Below are positions 1 through 12,589 of a DNA stretch of 64,000 nucleotides, one piece after another. Position numbers and translations under genes: made by a program. Below the pieces are notes generated by a model. The model did no database searches and was not told the DNA's origin. It saw only the letters and a program-made list of their open reading frames with translations. Origin of the DNA: Rhyacichthys aspro (lineage: Eukaryota > Chordata > Actinopteri > Gobiiformes > Rhyacichthyidae); NCBI GenBank assembly GCA_036850595.1, contig CM072151.1, positions 22,793,307 to 22,857,306 on the forward strand, written 5' to 3'. Position 1 is the stretch's first letter. The number at the start of each line of letters is the position of its first letter.

Positions 1-1520
1 GCTGATGAAGAGTGTTGAGCGTCTTTGCCTGGCATACTGTTGTCGCCATGCTGGATGGATGCTGATCCGTTCCTGCGTGCTCTGTCTCGGAGCTGAACTT
101 GCTCTTTTCTTGATCAGAGGTCAGGGAGCAGTTGCCTTTATGGCCAAAGTCTTTGAAAAAGTGGAGTGTCAGAGCATTGTTACATGTTGTAGCGTCAGGA
201 AAATTTGAAGCTAAAGGAAAAATTGTCTCAAAGGAGACAAACAAGTGAGCCCTGCGACGAACTGGCCACTGTCCAGGGTGTACCCCGCCTAAGGCCCAAA
301 GCAGCTGGGATAGGCTCCAGCCACCCGCGACCCCACAAAGTGGGATAAGCGGTAGAAGATGAATGAATGAATGAGACAAACAAGTGGCTGAACAAACCAA
401 AACGTTGTGGGCATATTCTATCCATGGTAATTAAGAGTTCCAGGAAGAGAGGTTTGGGGAAGTCACAAAGCATTGGGGAGTTTCCAAGTCTTAGTTGGCC
501 TATTTAGTTTGTCCATTGGTCTGAGGATAAAACCAGATGTTAGACTAACAGTGGTGGCCAACGTTTCACAGGAGGAACACCACACTTATCAAGTAAATTC
601 ATATCAAATGGTAGATCGTGTAGTCTAAAAACTTGGTTGGTAATGTGTTCAGTAGTCTCCTTTGGACTGGGTAGAGCATGAGGTGAGAAACTTTGGAAAA
701 GCCATTAACAGTGGTAAGTATAACTGAATTACCTTGAGATGGAGGAAGGCCAGTAACAAAATCCTCTGCAATGTAGGATCACAGCTGACTGGGGACTGGA
801 ATGGCTGAAGTAAACCAGAAGGCATAGAGTTAGTAGTTTTCCCCCTGGCACAGACCTGCAGGAACTGGCAAGAACGTCGGGCTGGGTGTCTTTATGAATT
901 TGGGCCACAAAAAGTTACATTTAAGAATGAAAAGAGTATGGTTTAAACTAGGATGACAAGAAAAACATGAACAGTGTGTCCATTTCAAGACTTAGGAGTG
1001 AGTCCTGTCTGGAACAAAGAGACACCCATAAGGGTCATTGCCTTGGTCACGCTGAGTACATTGAGCTTTCTTGATGGTGTTTTCAATTTCCCAAGCCACT
1101 GTGGCAATGACGCAGGTAGGTGGTATGATGGGCTCAGGAGTCAAGGAGGTCATGGGAGAACTTGTGGGATAAGGCATTTGGTTTTACGTTGCAGGAACCT
1201 GAAAGATAAGTTACAGATAATTTGCAGTGATGCTTTTCAGATTGAACATAGGCTAAATTCTTATGGTCTGTCCAAACCAAAAATGGGAGTTCTGCCTCCT
1301 CCAACACAGTTTCTCCATTCCCATAGGGCCAGTTTCACAGCAAATAGTTCACAATTATCCACATCATATTTTTTTGTGAGCAGGGAAAAAAAGTGCAGGT
1401 CAGGATCAAACCTCTAAAATAGACCAAACCTCTGAAATAGACCATCACCAGTGTCTGAAACATCAACATCACAATAAACTGCATAAATGGGTCTGGGAAG
1501 CACAGGGGAAGAAGAAGCTG
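1..1520 (-). pseudogene. Decayed Ty3/Gypsy pol fragment (RNase H to integrase)
   Basis: Reading the minus strand in shifting frames gives pieces typical of fish Gypsy pol. Around 1500-1190 there is an RNase H-like stretch (a DVSDTGDG-type motif near 1450, then a YDV..CELFAVKLALWEW-type motif near 1350-1290). Around 1180-930 there is the stretch leading into the integrase zinc-binding region (LFVPD, then HPSLNHTL). Around 860-640 lies part of the integrase core with ITGLPPSQGN-like spacing. Stops and frame changes break every part, so no product is expected. A truncated SINE copy (248-372) has inserted into it. The part below about 230 is too decayed to assign with confidence. Family membership is from recalled pol motifs, not a search. 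Confidence 0.65.
248..372 (+). mobile_element. SINE-like retroposon, 5'-truncated copy 1
   Basis: Ends in the family's GATGAATGAATGAATGA tail and lacks the head. It is flanked by a perfect 14-bp direct repeat GAGACAAACAAGTG (234-247 and 373-386), the target-site duplication left by target-primed insertion. 5' truncation with an intact tail is the usual pattern for LINE-driven retroposition. Confidence 0.85.
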
Positions 1521-1910
1521 GTTGGGGGGAATCAAAGCCGACTGTGGTTCGGGGTCTAGGAGCCAGCAGCACTGGCTGAATAGTGGTGAAAGCACTAAAT
1601 AAATAAAAAAAACATGACTCTTACAGTGCTTCCTGCAGTTTGTAGGTGAGTATGCGCCTGATGCAGTTGGTAAATGACTGCATCATCCACCCCAATGTTC
1701 AGCCAGTAGGTTCAGCTCCTTGGCATGTGCTTTTTTAGAAAGTGGAACTACACAGGTGGTCTTCCACAGGACAGGGACCTTCTTCAGGCTGAGGCTAAGG
1801 TTAAACATGTACATGACCACCTCACAGAGCTGGTGTGCACAGTCTCTCAGCAGTATGTGGCTGATACTGTCTGGTCTTGCAGCTTGCAGTTTTCAGTCAC
1901 CTTAAGAGCC
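1520..1910 (-). pseudogene. LINE reverse-transcriptase fragment (L2/Rex-like)
   Basis: The minus strand reads like the start of a fish non-LTR reverse transcriptase. There is a stretch matching 'CA.QLCEVVMYMFNLSLSLKKVP.LWKTTCVVP' near 1860-1730, 'DDAVIYQLH.A..HLQ' near 1690-1650, and 'AF.TIQPVLL' near 1590-1560. Stops and small shifts mean it is dead. It abuts the Gypsy fragment on the left and the hAT-like MITE on the right. Subfamily is uncertain. Confidence 0.65.
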
Positions 1911-1928
1911 GTTTACACAATAGGAATA

Positions 1929-2436
1929 GTGGTGGAGGAAGTACTCAGTTTCTCTACTTAAGTAAAAGTACAGATAAAGAAGTAGAAATGTACTCAAGTA
2001 AAAATCACAGTAAAATTATTACTTAAGTGAAAGTATTAAAAGTACTTGCTTTTAAATGTACTTAAATTATAAAAGTAAAAGTATTTGACTCAATCATTAT
2101 CCTAGTAATTAAGGTAAAGTTCACATGAGTCTGATAGTTGGACAGATCACTGAGAGAGAAAAAGCTACTTTGTAAAGTGATATAGGATTAGGTACATATT
2201 CATGTACTGATTAAACATGTAATGTAAGATGTTGCACACAACTTCAATTTACTTGTACTTGTAAAGACAATATAAAAATGCAGTGGAGTAGAAAGTACAG
2301 ATATTTGCTAAAAAATGTATTGGAGTAAAAGTCAAAGTACCCATTTTTAAATTTACTTAAGTAAAGTACAGATACTTGAAAATTGTACTTTAGTTCAGTA
2401 TGGAGTATTTTTACTTCTTTACATTCCACCACTGCT
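1929..2436. mobile_element. hAT-like MITE
   Basis: The ends are inverted copies of each other: AGTGGTGGA at 1929 against TCCACCACT at 2426-2434. The interior is dominated by repeats of the type ACTTAAGTAAAAGTA. Flanks read ATAGGAAT on the left and TTAGGAAT on the right, a 7-of-8 match of the length expected for a hAT target-site duplication. It has no coding capacity. This type of element is common in teleost genomes. The right boundary is uncertain by about 2 bases. Confidence 0.75.
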
Positions 2437-2699
2437 TAGGAATATGCAACAGTCATGCCATTGCTGATTCGCATTGACACGACAATATTACAACACAAGT
2501 CACGTTCACATGGAGCCACCCAAGCACATATCCCAGACCAGTAGTTGGTGGGTTTTCTTTTGCTACTTCTATGATCCCTATTCTGTATCGTCATTTGGGC
2601 ATGCGTGTTGTGCCTATGATGTCATTGAGAGAGGACACCATTTACACCATTCAATGCAGATGTGTGGGGTAACTGTGTGGTTAGGTGGGATTTAAAGTG

Positions 2700-3870
2700 T
2701 TTATTCAGTATTCTGACTGACTGGGTGTAGAGGCTGTCTGGCCTGGACGGACCTGTATTTCCTCCCAGAGGGCAGCAGCTGGAACAGGTGATGTGCTGGG
2801 TATGACTGGTCTGTGGTGATTATGTGTACTCAACAGCGGGAGGTGTACACGGTGGAGATCTCCAGGAAGGCATTTGACATTAGCATGCTTGGGGACAGGA
2901 ATGATAGTGGCTGCTTTAAAACATGCTAGGACCCATGATGTAGACAGTGCTAGGTTGTACATAGTGGTGAAGACCTCCGCCAACTCGGATGCACAGTCTT
3001 TAGGAAACACACGGATTTACTTCCAGGATATAACATTTTCCACACAGAAGTTTATATAATCCATGGCAGTGGAGGTGTACTCATTAGGAGACTCTAGAGG
3101 CTCCCCGGTCTCTGAATACATCCCAGGCTGTGGAATGGAAGCAGTCCTGTAGCTGAGGTACAGCGTTTGTAAGCCATGTTGGGACAGGCTTGACTATGGG
3201 CCCAGCAGTTTTAATTTTGGGTGTATACCGGGGGTGTAGCAAGAGTGATACATGATCTGACTGGGATATGCCTGGACTTTTGCTTCATTGGTATACACCT
3301 GGTCCAGTGTTCTATCCCCCCTGGTTGCACTTCACATTACGATGGAATTTGTGAAGAACTGTCTTTAGATCAGCATTATTGAAATCCCCCGCTGCATTAA
3401 AGAGCATTGTTTGGGTGTGTGACCAGTCGTATGCTGTGTATGCTGTCGTGTAGCTGTGCTAGTGCTGGCTTAGAATTAGCATCTAGGGGAATACACACAG
3501 CGCAAATATAAATAGCAGTAAATTCTCGAGGGAGAGAAAGTCATCAGCAGTTGGCTATAATCCTCTGCGTTGTCAGTCGCAGCTGGATTTCATCCACTTT
3601 ATTGCCGATTGCTTGGACATTGGAAAGGAAGACAGAAGGGAGCGGAGCTCTGAATAAGTTAGCCTTTAGCCTAGTTAACGCCCCGCTTACCTCCCTTCTG
3701 CAGCTGCTCACAGTGCATCCTCTTCTGTCTTGCTGTTGCCGGAGACCTGATTGGTGGTCTGGCGATCTTGGTATGGATAACAAAATCCCCAAATGCACGG
3801 TGTAAGGGTCCGGTGTTGAGTTTGAGCAGTTCAGAACGACTGTACTGAAGTGCCCCAACTAGATGTCTGT
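2700..3870 (-). pseudogene. LINE fragment with endonuclease and reverse-transcriptase pieces
   Basis: The minus strand from about 3640 reads 'FLSNVQAIGNKVDEIQLR', the start of the endonuclease domain of L2/Rex1-type LINEs. Further along, 3010-2860 reads 'DCASELAEVFTTMYNLAL' followed by 'CFKAATIIPVPK', the N-terminal part of their reverse transcriptase. The segment between is shortened and has stops. It covers the same protein region as the fragment at 1520-1910, so it is a separate copy or subfamily. Confidence 0.7.
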
Positions 3871-3949
3871 GTAAAATAATACACAGAAACACCCCAAAAA
3901 ATGTGCATATTTTTACTGTTATAAACCTGCAAAAGTAAAAAATTTCCTA

Positions 3950-4080
3950 CAAACGTAATTGTTCTTGGGCGATAATGTGAGGCTAAACCAGGACCAAACC
4001 AAGACTAAACCCAGGGATAATCCGAGACTAAAACAGGACTAAATCTAGGCATAATGTCTCAGATTATCTGTGGGATTAGG
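3950..4080. repeat. Short degenerate repeat of GACTAAAAC-type units
   Basis: Near-repeats of a phrase like 'GACTAAAACCAGGA' occur at roughly 20-30-base spacing. No coding or structural role is evident. Confidence 0.4.
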
Positions 4081-4249
4081 GCTGGGTCACATCATACCTT
4101 TCACGATAATACTGGTCTAATTTTGGGTGGCAATAATAAATTGAAGTATCGCAATATAATTTGTGTGAAATGCGCATGAGCCGTGCAGTTGTTTTCATCT
4201 CAAACACATGGCGCATGAACAGCGCATGAAGCATGGCATCGGTGGCATG

Positions 4250-5045
4250 GGTGTTCATGGTTATCCGATAATCGATTAATTGTCATTAAGAACTTCACCG
4301 ATTACAATTTCATTAACGGATTAATCAATATACTGTACACTTCATCTCTACAGTACAGGTTCTGAGCCTACTGTTATGTCAGAGTAGCACTGCACATAAT
4401 GTAATGTGCCTGCACAGGTTTGTTTAAATGCATAGTTGATGAAAAGTCATTTGTTGCCCTTGATTGGTCCACGTTTTAAATCACAAGTGTCAACCTCAAG
4501 TGCAGCCCTTTGCAATGTTTTATGTGGCCCTCCTTGTTTGTGAAGAAATAAACCTTTTGAACTTACCTGTTGTGTGCTGCCTTTGGGTCCCAGTAAAACT
4601 GTGACACCAAGCGCCGAGGGGAAAGTGCAAGAGACAAATGAGCCGGTCCTGTTGAGGATTTTTCAAGAGTTTGGTAGGTACACTACACTGTGAGAGCGCT
4701 CAGATCTCAACAGATCTATTAGAGTTTAGTCTGTTCTTACCTGCGTCTGTGGTTTAGCTGTCGCGCTGAGCTTGCCCATCTCTGCTGCATCAACGTCTGT
4801 TTTAACCATAGGCTGCTTATTAGCTGATCTAAAGAGAGAAACTTTTTGCTAATAAATTGTTTGGAAACGTGGCAGATATGCCCCTGAAGCAGGAATATGC
4901 ATAGAAAGAATTAAGTGCCATTTGCTGAATAAAGGTGAAGCGCTGCGTCTGGAGAGTCTTTTTATGCATCAGAAACAGCTAAGGTTTCTTAGTTTATAAT
5001 ATAGACTGCACTGTGTAGCTGATACAGTGAATTCAACTAAAAGAA
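4250..5045. repeat. Dispersed repeat, copy A
   Basis: Shares long, clearly alignable stretches in the same orientation with 39265-39845. Examples are the AATCGATTAATTGTCATTAAGAACTT block near 4270 and the CATCAGAAACAGC...TTAGTTTATAAT block near 4968. Copies differ by indels: this one carries extra sequence around 4490-4570. No transposase reading frame is visible. A non-autonomous DNA element is likely but the ends were not defined. Confidence 0.6.
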
Positions 5046-5222
5046 ACACCTAAAGGCAAGCAAGAAAATGCTGATTAAGTGTAGAAGAACTGCCTTGTTT
5101 GTAGTGCCAGGTGATGAGTAAAAAGAAGACTAGCAGATCTAAGGGCAGAGTTTCATCCGAGAACTCCCAAACCAGGGCTGTGAGAACAAAATAACGTCAT
5201 TTTGTTTTGTTCATAGAATGTT

Positions 5223-5269
5223 CTGCCCCCCACTCCACCAGTTCTGGTGGCTGGTGGGGTGGGGGGCAG
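5223..5269. repeat. Inverted repeat / hairpin
   Basis: Nineteen-base arms at 5223-5241 and 5251-5269 match at 18 of 19 positions around a 9-base spacer. The arms are C-rich and G-rich respectively (CTGCCCCCCACTCCACCAG and its complement). Confidence 0.75.
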
Positions 5270-5299
5270 TGAAGTGTCAGCGTGTGACGTTTCTGATCA

Positions 5300-6390
5300 A
5301 CACTAAGCTCAAAGCCAATCAGGTGTCCTTTACCCGTTGACAAGTGGGCGTTTCAGCCACTGCTGGCTCAGACGGCTGCTGTCGTTTTGGTCTCACGAGA
5401 TTTCCGTCACCGTCGTGTAGGTTACACCAGAGCAAGTTGATATCAAGTCGGACACAAATCTAACCGGCGTGCACTGCGCATCGGCACCGATCGAAGCTGC
5501 GCAGGTCTGGCTCAAGTCAAACGCACGCACTATCTCGGCAGAACTTTTTTCTTGTGTGGCGTCCGACAACTGTTGTATGTTAATGGCAAATAATTAATAG
5601 AGAGAGATAGCCCGAACGTTAATCACTGATGAGAGCATCTCTCGCAAAAGATGGAGATACCTCCGTGATAAGTTTGCAAAAGCAAATGCAGTGGGCGGGT
5701 CCTCTGAGTTCTGCACTTGCGAAGTATGGAAAGTCCTCGCCAGAACGAAATTTGTTCTTGTTCTTGCCACCTCAAGAACAAGAACAGGGTTTTAGGTTTA
5801 AATATGTAGCGTTACACACGTAAACAACAGGGCGCTGCAGTTGATTAATTCAGTCACCTCCATGTGTTCGTTCAAAGAACCTGCCCTTTTGCCAGCGCCT
5901 TCAACAGGAGCTATCCCAGATGGTACTGTGGAGCAGTTCTCGCTGGCAGAGTCAGGTTATTGTGCCTTTGCTTTGCAGGGAATTACTTCCTTTTCGCAGA
6001 ACAAGGGCCTTCCCCCACACCTTTTTGTAAGCCTGGAACTCACCCCTTGAAGTCTGGACATGAGGGCTTTTACTGGGGTGGGGGCAGGTGTCTGGCCTGG
6101 TCTTTTATTTCATTTTGATGATCAGGACATCAGAACTAGATCATCACTAGAATTGTAAAAAAAAATTATTCCTGTCACAAAAAATTAACCCAAAAATTAA
6201 CACTTTTGTCATGGGATGAAAATTAGCCATACATCTATAGGAGGCAAGATATTGAGCCCTGTTAAGGACAAGGGAAACTAGTAAACTGTTCTTTAAAACC
6301 ACTGTTATTTGTTTTGTGGAGCTCTGATCCACGTCCCCGGTTCAGATTTGGATGTGTAGATTGTAAAAGACCACTATGATTCAGTAAATT
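5300..6390. other. Intergenic sequence, no gene recognised
   Basis: Only short open frames without family resemblance are present. I see no splice-consistent exon set, RNA gene or intact mobile element here. Confidence 0.4.
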
Positions 6391-6860
6391 AAATTCAATA
6401 GTAATTTATTAACAGATCACATATAAAGTTACATAACCATGGGCTGTCATACAGAATATACATAAGTCTTCTGTAGTCGAGCTCTCGACTAACAGTGCAA
6501 TAATGTTTTATATCTCTAAACTCTGAGTCATGATTGGTCAGTCTTCATCTGGAGTTGTGCGTCTGACGAAGCCATGAAAGCCCGCACAGGAACACTTCTT
6601 CGCCTCAGACAGGAAGCTGATTGACGTCACTGTGAAAGGGCCTATTGGTTGGACTGCCATCTTCTTCTGGTACGGTCAGCGCGGCCTTGACTATCTGTAT
6701 GCCATCATCAAATATGGAGAACAACGGTCGAAAGCAGTTAGGGAGTAAACTGTTTTGGACTACATGACTGAGGAGGTGAGCAGTCTTAGTTTGAGCAGCT
6801 GCCTGAGAAACTTCCTCAAACCAAAACAATAGATGTCATGCAAACTGAATAATGGGGTGT
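6390..6860 (-). repeat. Possible solo LTR
   Basis: On the minus strand a TATA-like box (GATATAAAAC, about 6508-6517) lies roughly 100 bases upstream of an AATAAA signal (about 6404-6410), the order expected in an LTR. Terminal TG..CA ends and a target duplication could not be fixed, so this is tentative. Confidence 0.3.
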
Positions 6861-7194
6861 ATAAAGTGCATAATCCTAACAGTTTCCCTAAAGTTTAGTT
6901 TATTATGATTTATTTATGTAACAGTCTTAAAGTGAGCATCTCAATCTGAAAATGAATATAGGATATTGGCAACAAAAGATGCTAACTTGTCTCTTTTTAC
7001 AGCTCAAACAAAAGCACTCAGTGCCATGACAATAAAAACGTACGACTTTCAGGATACAGGGGGTGGCTCCCCCACCCCAATACAGCAGGGGCAGTATACT
7101 TTCATCGTAGGACCGGAGACCACCAGAAAGACCAATAAGATACAGAACTCCATGGAAACAACAGACGCCAGTAGTCTTGCAAATAAAATATGAC

Positions 7195-7403
7195 GACGGG
7201 GGCGTGTGTTTTATTTGGGGTTATTCGTGTTAAAAATGGAACGTTACATGCTCACACCATCTATATAGCCATGTTGTTGCTAAGCTAACAGACAATGGTT
7301 GGCTAGCGTTAGCTGTAGCAAAGGTCTGCAGAGAAAGGAGCAAAGTTGCGGTACTGAGATACCGCATGTTGTTTATTGTGTAGGTAACAGTCAGTGTGAG
7401 AAG
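7195..7403 (+). promoter_or_regulatory. Probable promoter and 5'UTR of C19orf44
   Basis: This is the stretch directly upstream of the start codon. It has no TATA box near the start and carries an inverted CCAAT-type motif (GACAATGGTTGGC near 7290). The extent of the UTR cannot be set without transcript data. Confidence 0.35.
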
Positions 7404-10400
7404 ATGTGGAAGCCGGGCAGCCGTAGCTCCGCGTTGGATCGAGCCCAAGCGGTTCTGTCTTCCCGCAAAGGCAGAGAGGCACCAGCTACCCGCACCGTGA
7501 GTCAGTCACACTTAACCACACGGATTTCACAGGCTGTTTAGTGTTAGTTTTTTCTATTCTATTCTGTATCCTATTCTATTCTTATTCTGTCACCTTCCTT
7601 TTAGATAGCACTCAGACAGCACTTTTTTTTAAATACGCTGATAAGCCTTTAGATCAAACTTCATGGACATGGTTCTGAAGTCATTGCTGTCCTCCTTAGA
7701 ACTGCAGAACTGCTGTGACAGACGTTGTCTTCTCAGATCTCAGTGACCTGTTTTCAGTCAGCTCTGCCTCTACTCCTGAGCAGAAAGTTCACCTGAAAGG
7801 ACCTGCTAATGGGGCTGACCAGGAAGGAGAGGGGCCTCCTAAGGTAAAAGCCTGAAGTTTGTGCAGGGCTCTGTTGAGTCACCAGAACCTTTATTCAACA
7901 TGTCTAAGTGATATATTGCATGTACAGCTTCAGACTGCTTTCTCAATCTGTTTATAATGATGATCTGTTAGTGAATTTTATATTCTTGTCTCATACTTTA
8001 AAATTGGTCATGCAGTTGCTTTTTTAATGATAAAGAAATTGCATATGGTAATATTTCATAGTATACAGCAGTCTTAAGTGTCCCTCACTCTTCTCAAAAC
8101 AAATTGTACGAAAGTAAATTTTTAAAAACAGTTCAATAATGGTAAAGACTAAGATTACAACGAAGATTACAAAATTCTGTCATAGAAGTTATACTAAACT
8201 TAAGCCCGGATAACTGTAGAGCAGCAAGTGTCACTATTGTTCATGAAGCACTCCCTGCTTCCCTGCTGCACAAAAATCATATTTGCTTTTAGAGGTTTTG
8301 CTAGTTTGGTTTGAGGTAACCCAGACAATGCAGGATTAACTTTCAATCAAGAAAATGTTTCTAGTAAAATAACTCCAGATTTTGGTCTCACTATTTTATG
8401 TCCTTTGCTAAACCAAAACTGTACTAATGATGATTCACTTTACTTTCCTGTCCATCTTTTTGTGTCAGGTTGCCAGACCTGCAAGCTCTCTTGGAGGAGG
8501 AGTAAATAGGTTCTTAAAGAAAACTCCAACTGCAGTCCAGCATGAGCCTAAAGCCAGGTAAGGACTAAATTTAAACATGGACATTTATTTCTGTTGTTAA
8601 ATGAGTGTTTTTTTCTTTCATGGACAGAAATGTGTCATCATCACTGCAAGCCTCTCAGACTGCTGCTTTGAGTAAGCTTGTTGAGATTGAAAGTCGTTTT
8701 GGCAAATGCATGCAGACTAAAAGTCCACTGAGACAGGGACAGAAACCTGGCCAGGATGTCATACTGGAACATTCAGCCTCAGTCCAGTCCAGCAGCAAGC
8801 AGAGTCTGACTGGCAAGCACTTCCTGAAGAACAAGGCCCTTGTGCTGGATGATGCTCCTCCACCTGCTGCTGTGACTCCCAGAGAAAAAGAGGTTAGAGT
8901 CAGGCCTTGCACTTCAGTACCTTCAGCTGGCCACAAAAAACACTTAGTCCAGTCAGTGTTCATATCCGAATTTTCAAATACTTGAATTTTACTTTTAGTA
9001 ATTTATTATTGTATAAGTTTGTGCAAATGAAACACATATTTAAACATATGAATTATTTGGTTTTATCAACATTCATTTGGAAAGATGCACCAAATTCTGC
9101 ACATCCATTCCAAAAAGTGTCTACAATTCAGTGCTAGTGAATTTAAGGCAAAACATAGATTTCATCTTTTTATGCGGTATTATTATGATTACAAATATAA
9201 TTTTAATGCAATCATGAATCTAAAAAAAACCGATACTTGATATTCTGGACAACGAAGGAAAATCCTATTAAGAATTAAAATTGTCATGTGTTTATGGCTC
9301 AGAATGATGGATTATGGACCTGAAAGGTAACTATGGTCCTCCTCACAGCAGGTCTCAGACAGCAGGGAGAAACTCCACCCTGATTCCCCCGCTGCAGCCC
9401 TCCACCAGTCTCCAGAATCTTCATCTCGGCCCAGTTCTCCTTTCCAATTCACGGGTCAGGCTCAGGCCCGCTTCAGCCAATTTTCATTGTCTCCCACCCC
9501 ATCTCCCCCATGTCTCTCCCCCTCTCTGGGCTTGGGCACCCATCGCTCACCCTCTCCTGTATCTGCCAGCGCTCAGGTGCTTTCTTTGGAGGAGCTCTTT
9601 CCCTTTGGTGCTGCCTCAGAGGACTCTCATGATGCCAGTTCAACGTATTCTGGACGTAAGACAACTTCTCAGTGAACACAGTGGACATTATATACGACAT
9701 GGACTGTTTCACTGCAGTAAGCTTAGTGATGAGCCCCAAAATTAATCTATAGTTGCTGCAACAAGGCCACAACAGTACATTTTCCAGAGACATTTTAAAA
9801 GCATCTTTTTCACCTGTTCAGGTGTGGGGTTATTAGTTGTAAAATTGGTCAAACCTGCCAATTCATAGGTGAAGAAGATGCAACTATTGCATATACACAA
9901 AATGTTTACGGAGCTGTTTTTTTAATTTGTGTTCTTGGATTTGTGGGTATTTATTATGTTATTTATTTTAGATATTCTTAAAATGGTATTTATTGAATAC
10001 TTTGATGTACATTGGAGCACTTCACTCAGTGTTGATGTGGTTGTGGATGTGAATTGCACACTCATCAGGCAGATTTACTTTTGTGTGCTCCCCTCAGATT
10101 TCAAGATTAATGTGATGGACTTAGAAGACCTTGGGCCCGATACCATTGAATTTAATGAAGATACAAAAGGAAAGGTATGGCATCATGACTTAAACTAATC
10201 AGTGAAAATTCAGAATTAGCGTTTTCTGACTATTTTTATATTAAAAAAAAAACAAAAAACCCTGCAAAATGCACTTAATGTTTCAGGAATTAAAATAATA
10301 ATATTAATAATATTCTAGAATAAACAATACATTTTATTGATTTAAAAAGGTATAAAAAATATGTATATTTTTGTCAATAACATTATCGACATTTAACTCT

Positions 10401-12185
10401 ACATTAGAAGTTGCATAAATACAGATAATTTGTCCTAAATTACAAACCACAGCAATATGACAGACATTGTTCATTCCTAGTTCTATGATTGTATTTTATG
10501 ACGAAGAATTTGTGTCTCAAGAATTCTTCTATCTCCCACTCACTGCTGTCCTCAACAGGACCCCAGTAATTTCCTGATGGAAAGGAAAGACCAGGGCAAG
10601 CAGCAGGAAGAGGAGGAGCTGGACTACCAGAGTGATTTTGAGAGTGTCACGTCTGAGCTGAATTCAAGCCTTTGCTCTGAGATTTCAGAGCACATTCAGG
10701 GGGAGGCAGGTGACCCGCTGCCTTCACATGTGTCAGAGGCACAGACAGAATATGATTACTCCAACACTTTCACTGACACAAATGGTACCCGGTACTCAAA
10801 GACCTTAGATGGAAGTCGGACTGAAAAGTTGCTCAGCAGAAGCCCTGTGTCACCCAGACCTCATGTCAAGAGCTTAAGAGATACAGCGGTCCAGACACAT
10901 GATGGTTAGTCACCTCAAACGTTTGTACTCAAATTCAAATTCAAAAGTGACCTATGAAGGCTGAATTTAATTAATCTCAAATGAGATCTTCTTTTGTTAA
11001 AAGTCTTTATCTGTCCACACTACACTACATTTAGGTGATGTGCTAGTTCAGAAATTAGAATAGTAATTGCCTTTTTATTTTATTGTTTATTGACTCTCTT
11101 ATCTTATTGTATATCGGTTTTATTTTAGGAGTTACTTCTGTGGGCTCATCCTTTATGTTCCCTGGTCTGGAAACTGCTCGTCGTTTTAGTCCAGAATATG
11201 TGAATGGTAAGTATTAATAACAATATAAATAAAAATCATAGAAATACATGTTTTCTTCTTTAAAGTGCTATAAATAAAGTGTACATTTTAGTGTGGCCTT
11301 AAACAAGTCCAGTCCGGTACCCATTGCAATAATTGTGAATTTTTACAAATGTCAAGTGCTCACTGATGCACATTTTAAGCAGATTTAAAAATGTAAAAAA
11401 GCCTTAGCTTGAAATAAAATGTGAGAAGTGCATTTTCAAGCGCATTCAATAGGCCTTTGGTGTGTCTGCACTGCCATCTACAGGAGGTGCTGTATACGGT
11501 GCACTTTCTTTGTAAGAGACTAATGTAAAGAATTTAAGAAAGTATATTAGGAGCTGTATTTACCTATAATGAAATACAATTACCATGTAAACACCAAAAA
11601 AAACATTTTAAAAAAAATGTGCAGACAGTTTAACCACCATCACAGCAAACACACTTTAACCTCTAAAAGATAAAAGAAGAAAAGAGTCTAACTCTCAATA
11701 AGAGCTCTGTTTGCTCCAACCTGTTGTTTCTGTTTGTAAACCTGACCTGTGTTTTTATTTATTTCAGCTCATATCTCCTACAGTCCATCCATGTTGATTC
11801 TTATTGAAACGCTAAAACAGCAGCTTGCCTTAACTGCACAGTTCATCAGCAGCAGCTGTGATCTACACTCTCGTCTAGTGCAGAGCTTAGAGCCTCCCAA
11901 CTACAAATACACCACTTTGGAAGACACTGAGAAGGTAAAGTGGGCACACACATTCTGTATATACACTGATAAAAATAATTGAATACTTCATACTACTAAT
12001 CATCTTACTAAATTAATATGAAAGGTACAAAAATGTGCACTGTAATAACATTTTATTTGTGAAATGAATAAAATGCACAATCTTTATTTTTACAGAACAT
12101 GTGTCAATACAGAGCATCCAGGATCAGCACAGAGCAGGCTTTACAGGAGATGAAGCAGGACATGAGAGACCAGCAGCACAGGTGA
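7404..12185 (+). CDS. C19orf44: C19orf44 homologue (DUF4614-type protein), complete
   Basis: Ten exons join without a frame break: 7404-7496, 7700-7843, 8469-8557, 8628-8892, 9349-9655, 10098-10174, 10559-10904, 11129-11206, 11768-11934, 12096-12185 (1656 bp, 551 aa; the human protein is about 650). The start ATG has A at -3 and is the first ATG in frame. Family resemblance lies in short islands: DVVFSDLSDLF (exon 2), GVNRFLKK (exon 3), ALSKLVEIESRFGK (exon 4), DFKINVMDLEDL-like (exon 6), RDTAVQTHDG (exon 7), and the conserved C-terminal block YSPSMLILIETLKQQLALTAQF with HSRLVQSLE (exon 9). The middle is Ser/Pro-rich and acidic, probably disordered. Its molecular function is not established. 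The exon 4 donor (GTTAGA) is weak. Introns of 384-625 bases hold nothing recognisable. The gene converges on AKR1A1. Confidence 0.85.
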
Positions 12186-12574
12186 CCAGGGATACTGTGC
12201 ACATTTCTGCTTTACGTGCCAAGTTTTTTATGTAAAACAATGTCATTGGCTGATGTGCTTTGGCAGCCAGAAAATCACGTTGTACCTTTTACCCAAACAA
12301 GGATTACAGTTCCTGTTGAAGAATGATGTTTGTGGATGATTTCAATGAAAATACAGTTGATGTTATATCATGAAAATTTTAAATGAGAATGTCTTTCTTT
12401 TGGGCTATAGACATTCAAGTTTTTGCTATAACCTCAGCTATAGCTTTGTTAAACTCAAGGTCTTAATGTGACAGCTTTCAGATTCCACAGTCCATCCATG
12501 TACATTCATATTTTTCATAAATCATTTTTTGAGACACTTTTGTTTTTGTACAGTGTGCTCTATAGTGAACCTAC

Positions 12575-12580
12575 AATAAA
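12575..12580 (+). terminator. Candidate poly(A) signal of C19orf44
   Basis: AATAAA lies about 390 bases after the stop codon, the first canonical hexamer in a plausible place. Actual use is not shown by sequence alone. Confidence 0.35.
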
Positions 12581-12589
12581 TGGTAACTA

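Noticed and set aside
974..1417. 147-codon plus-strand open frame near the window start
   Set aside because: It is antisense to the decayed Gypsy pol, whose minus-strand motifs explain the sequence.
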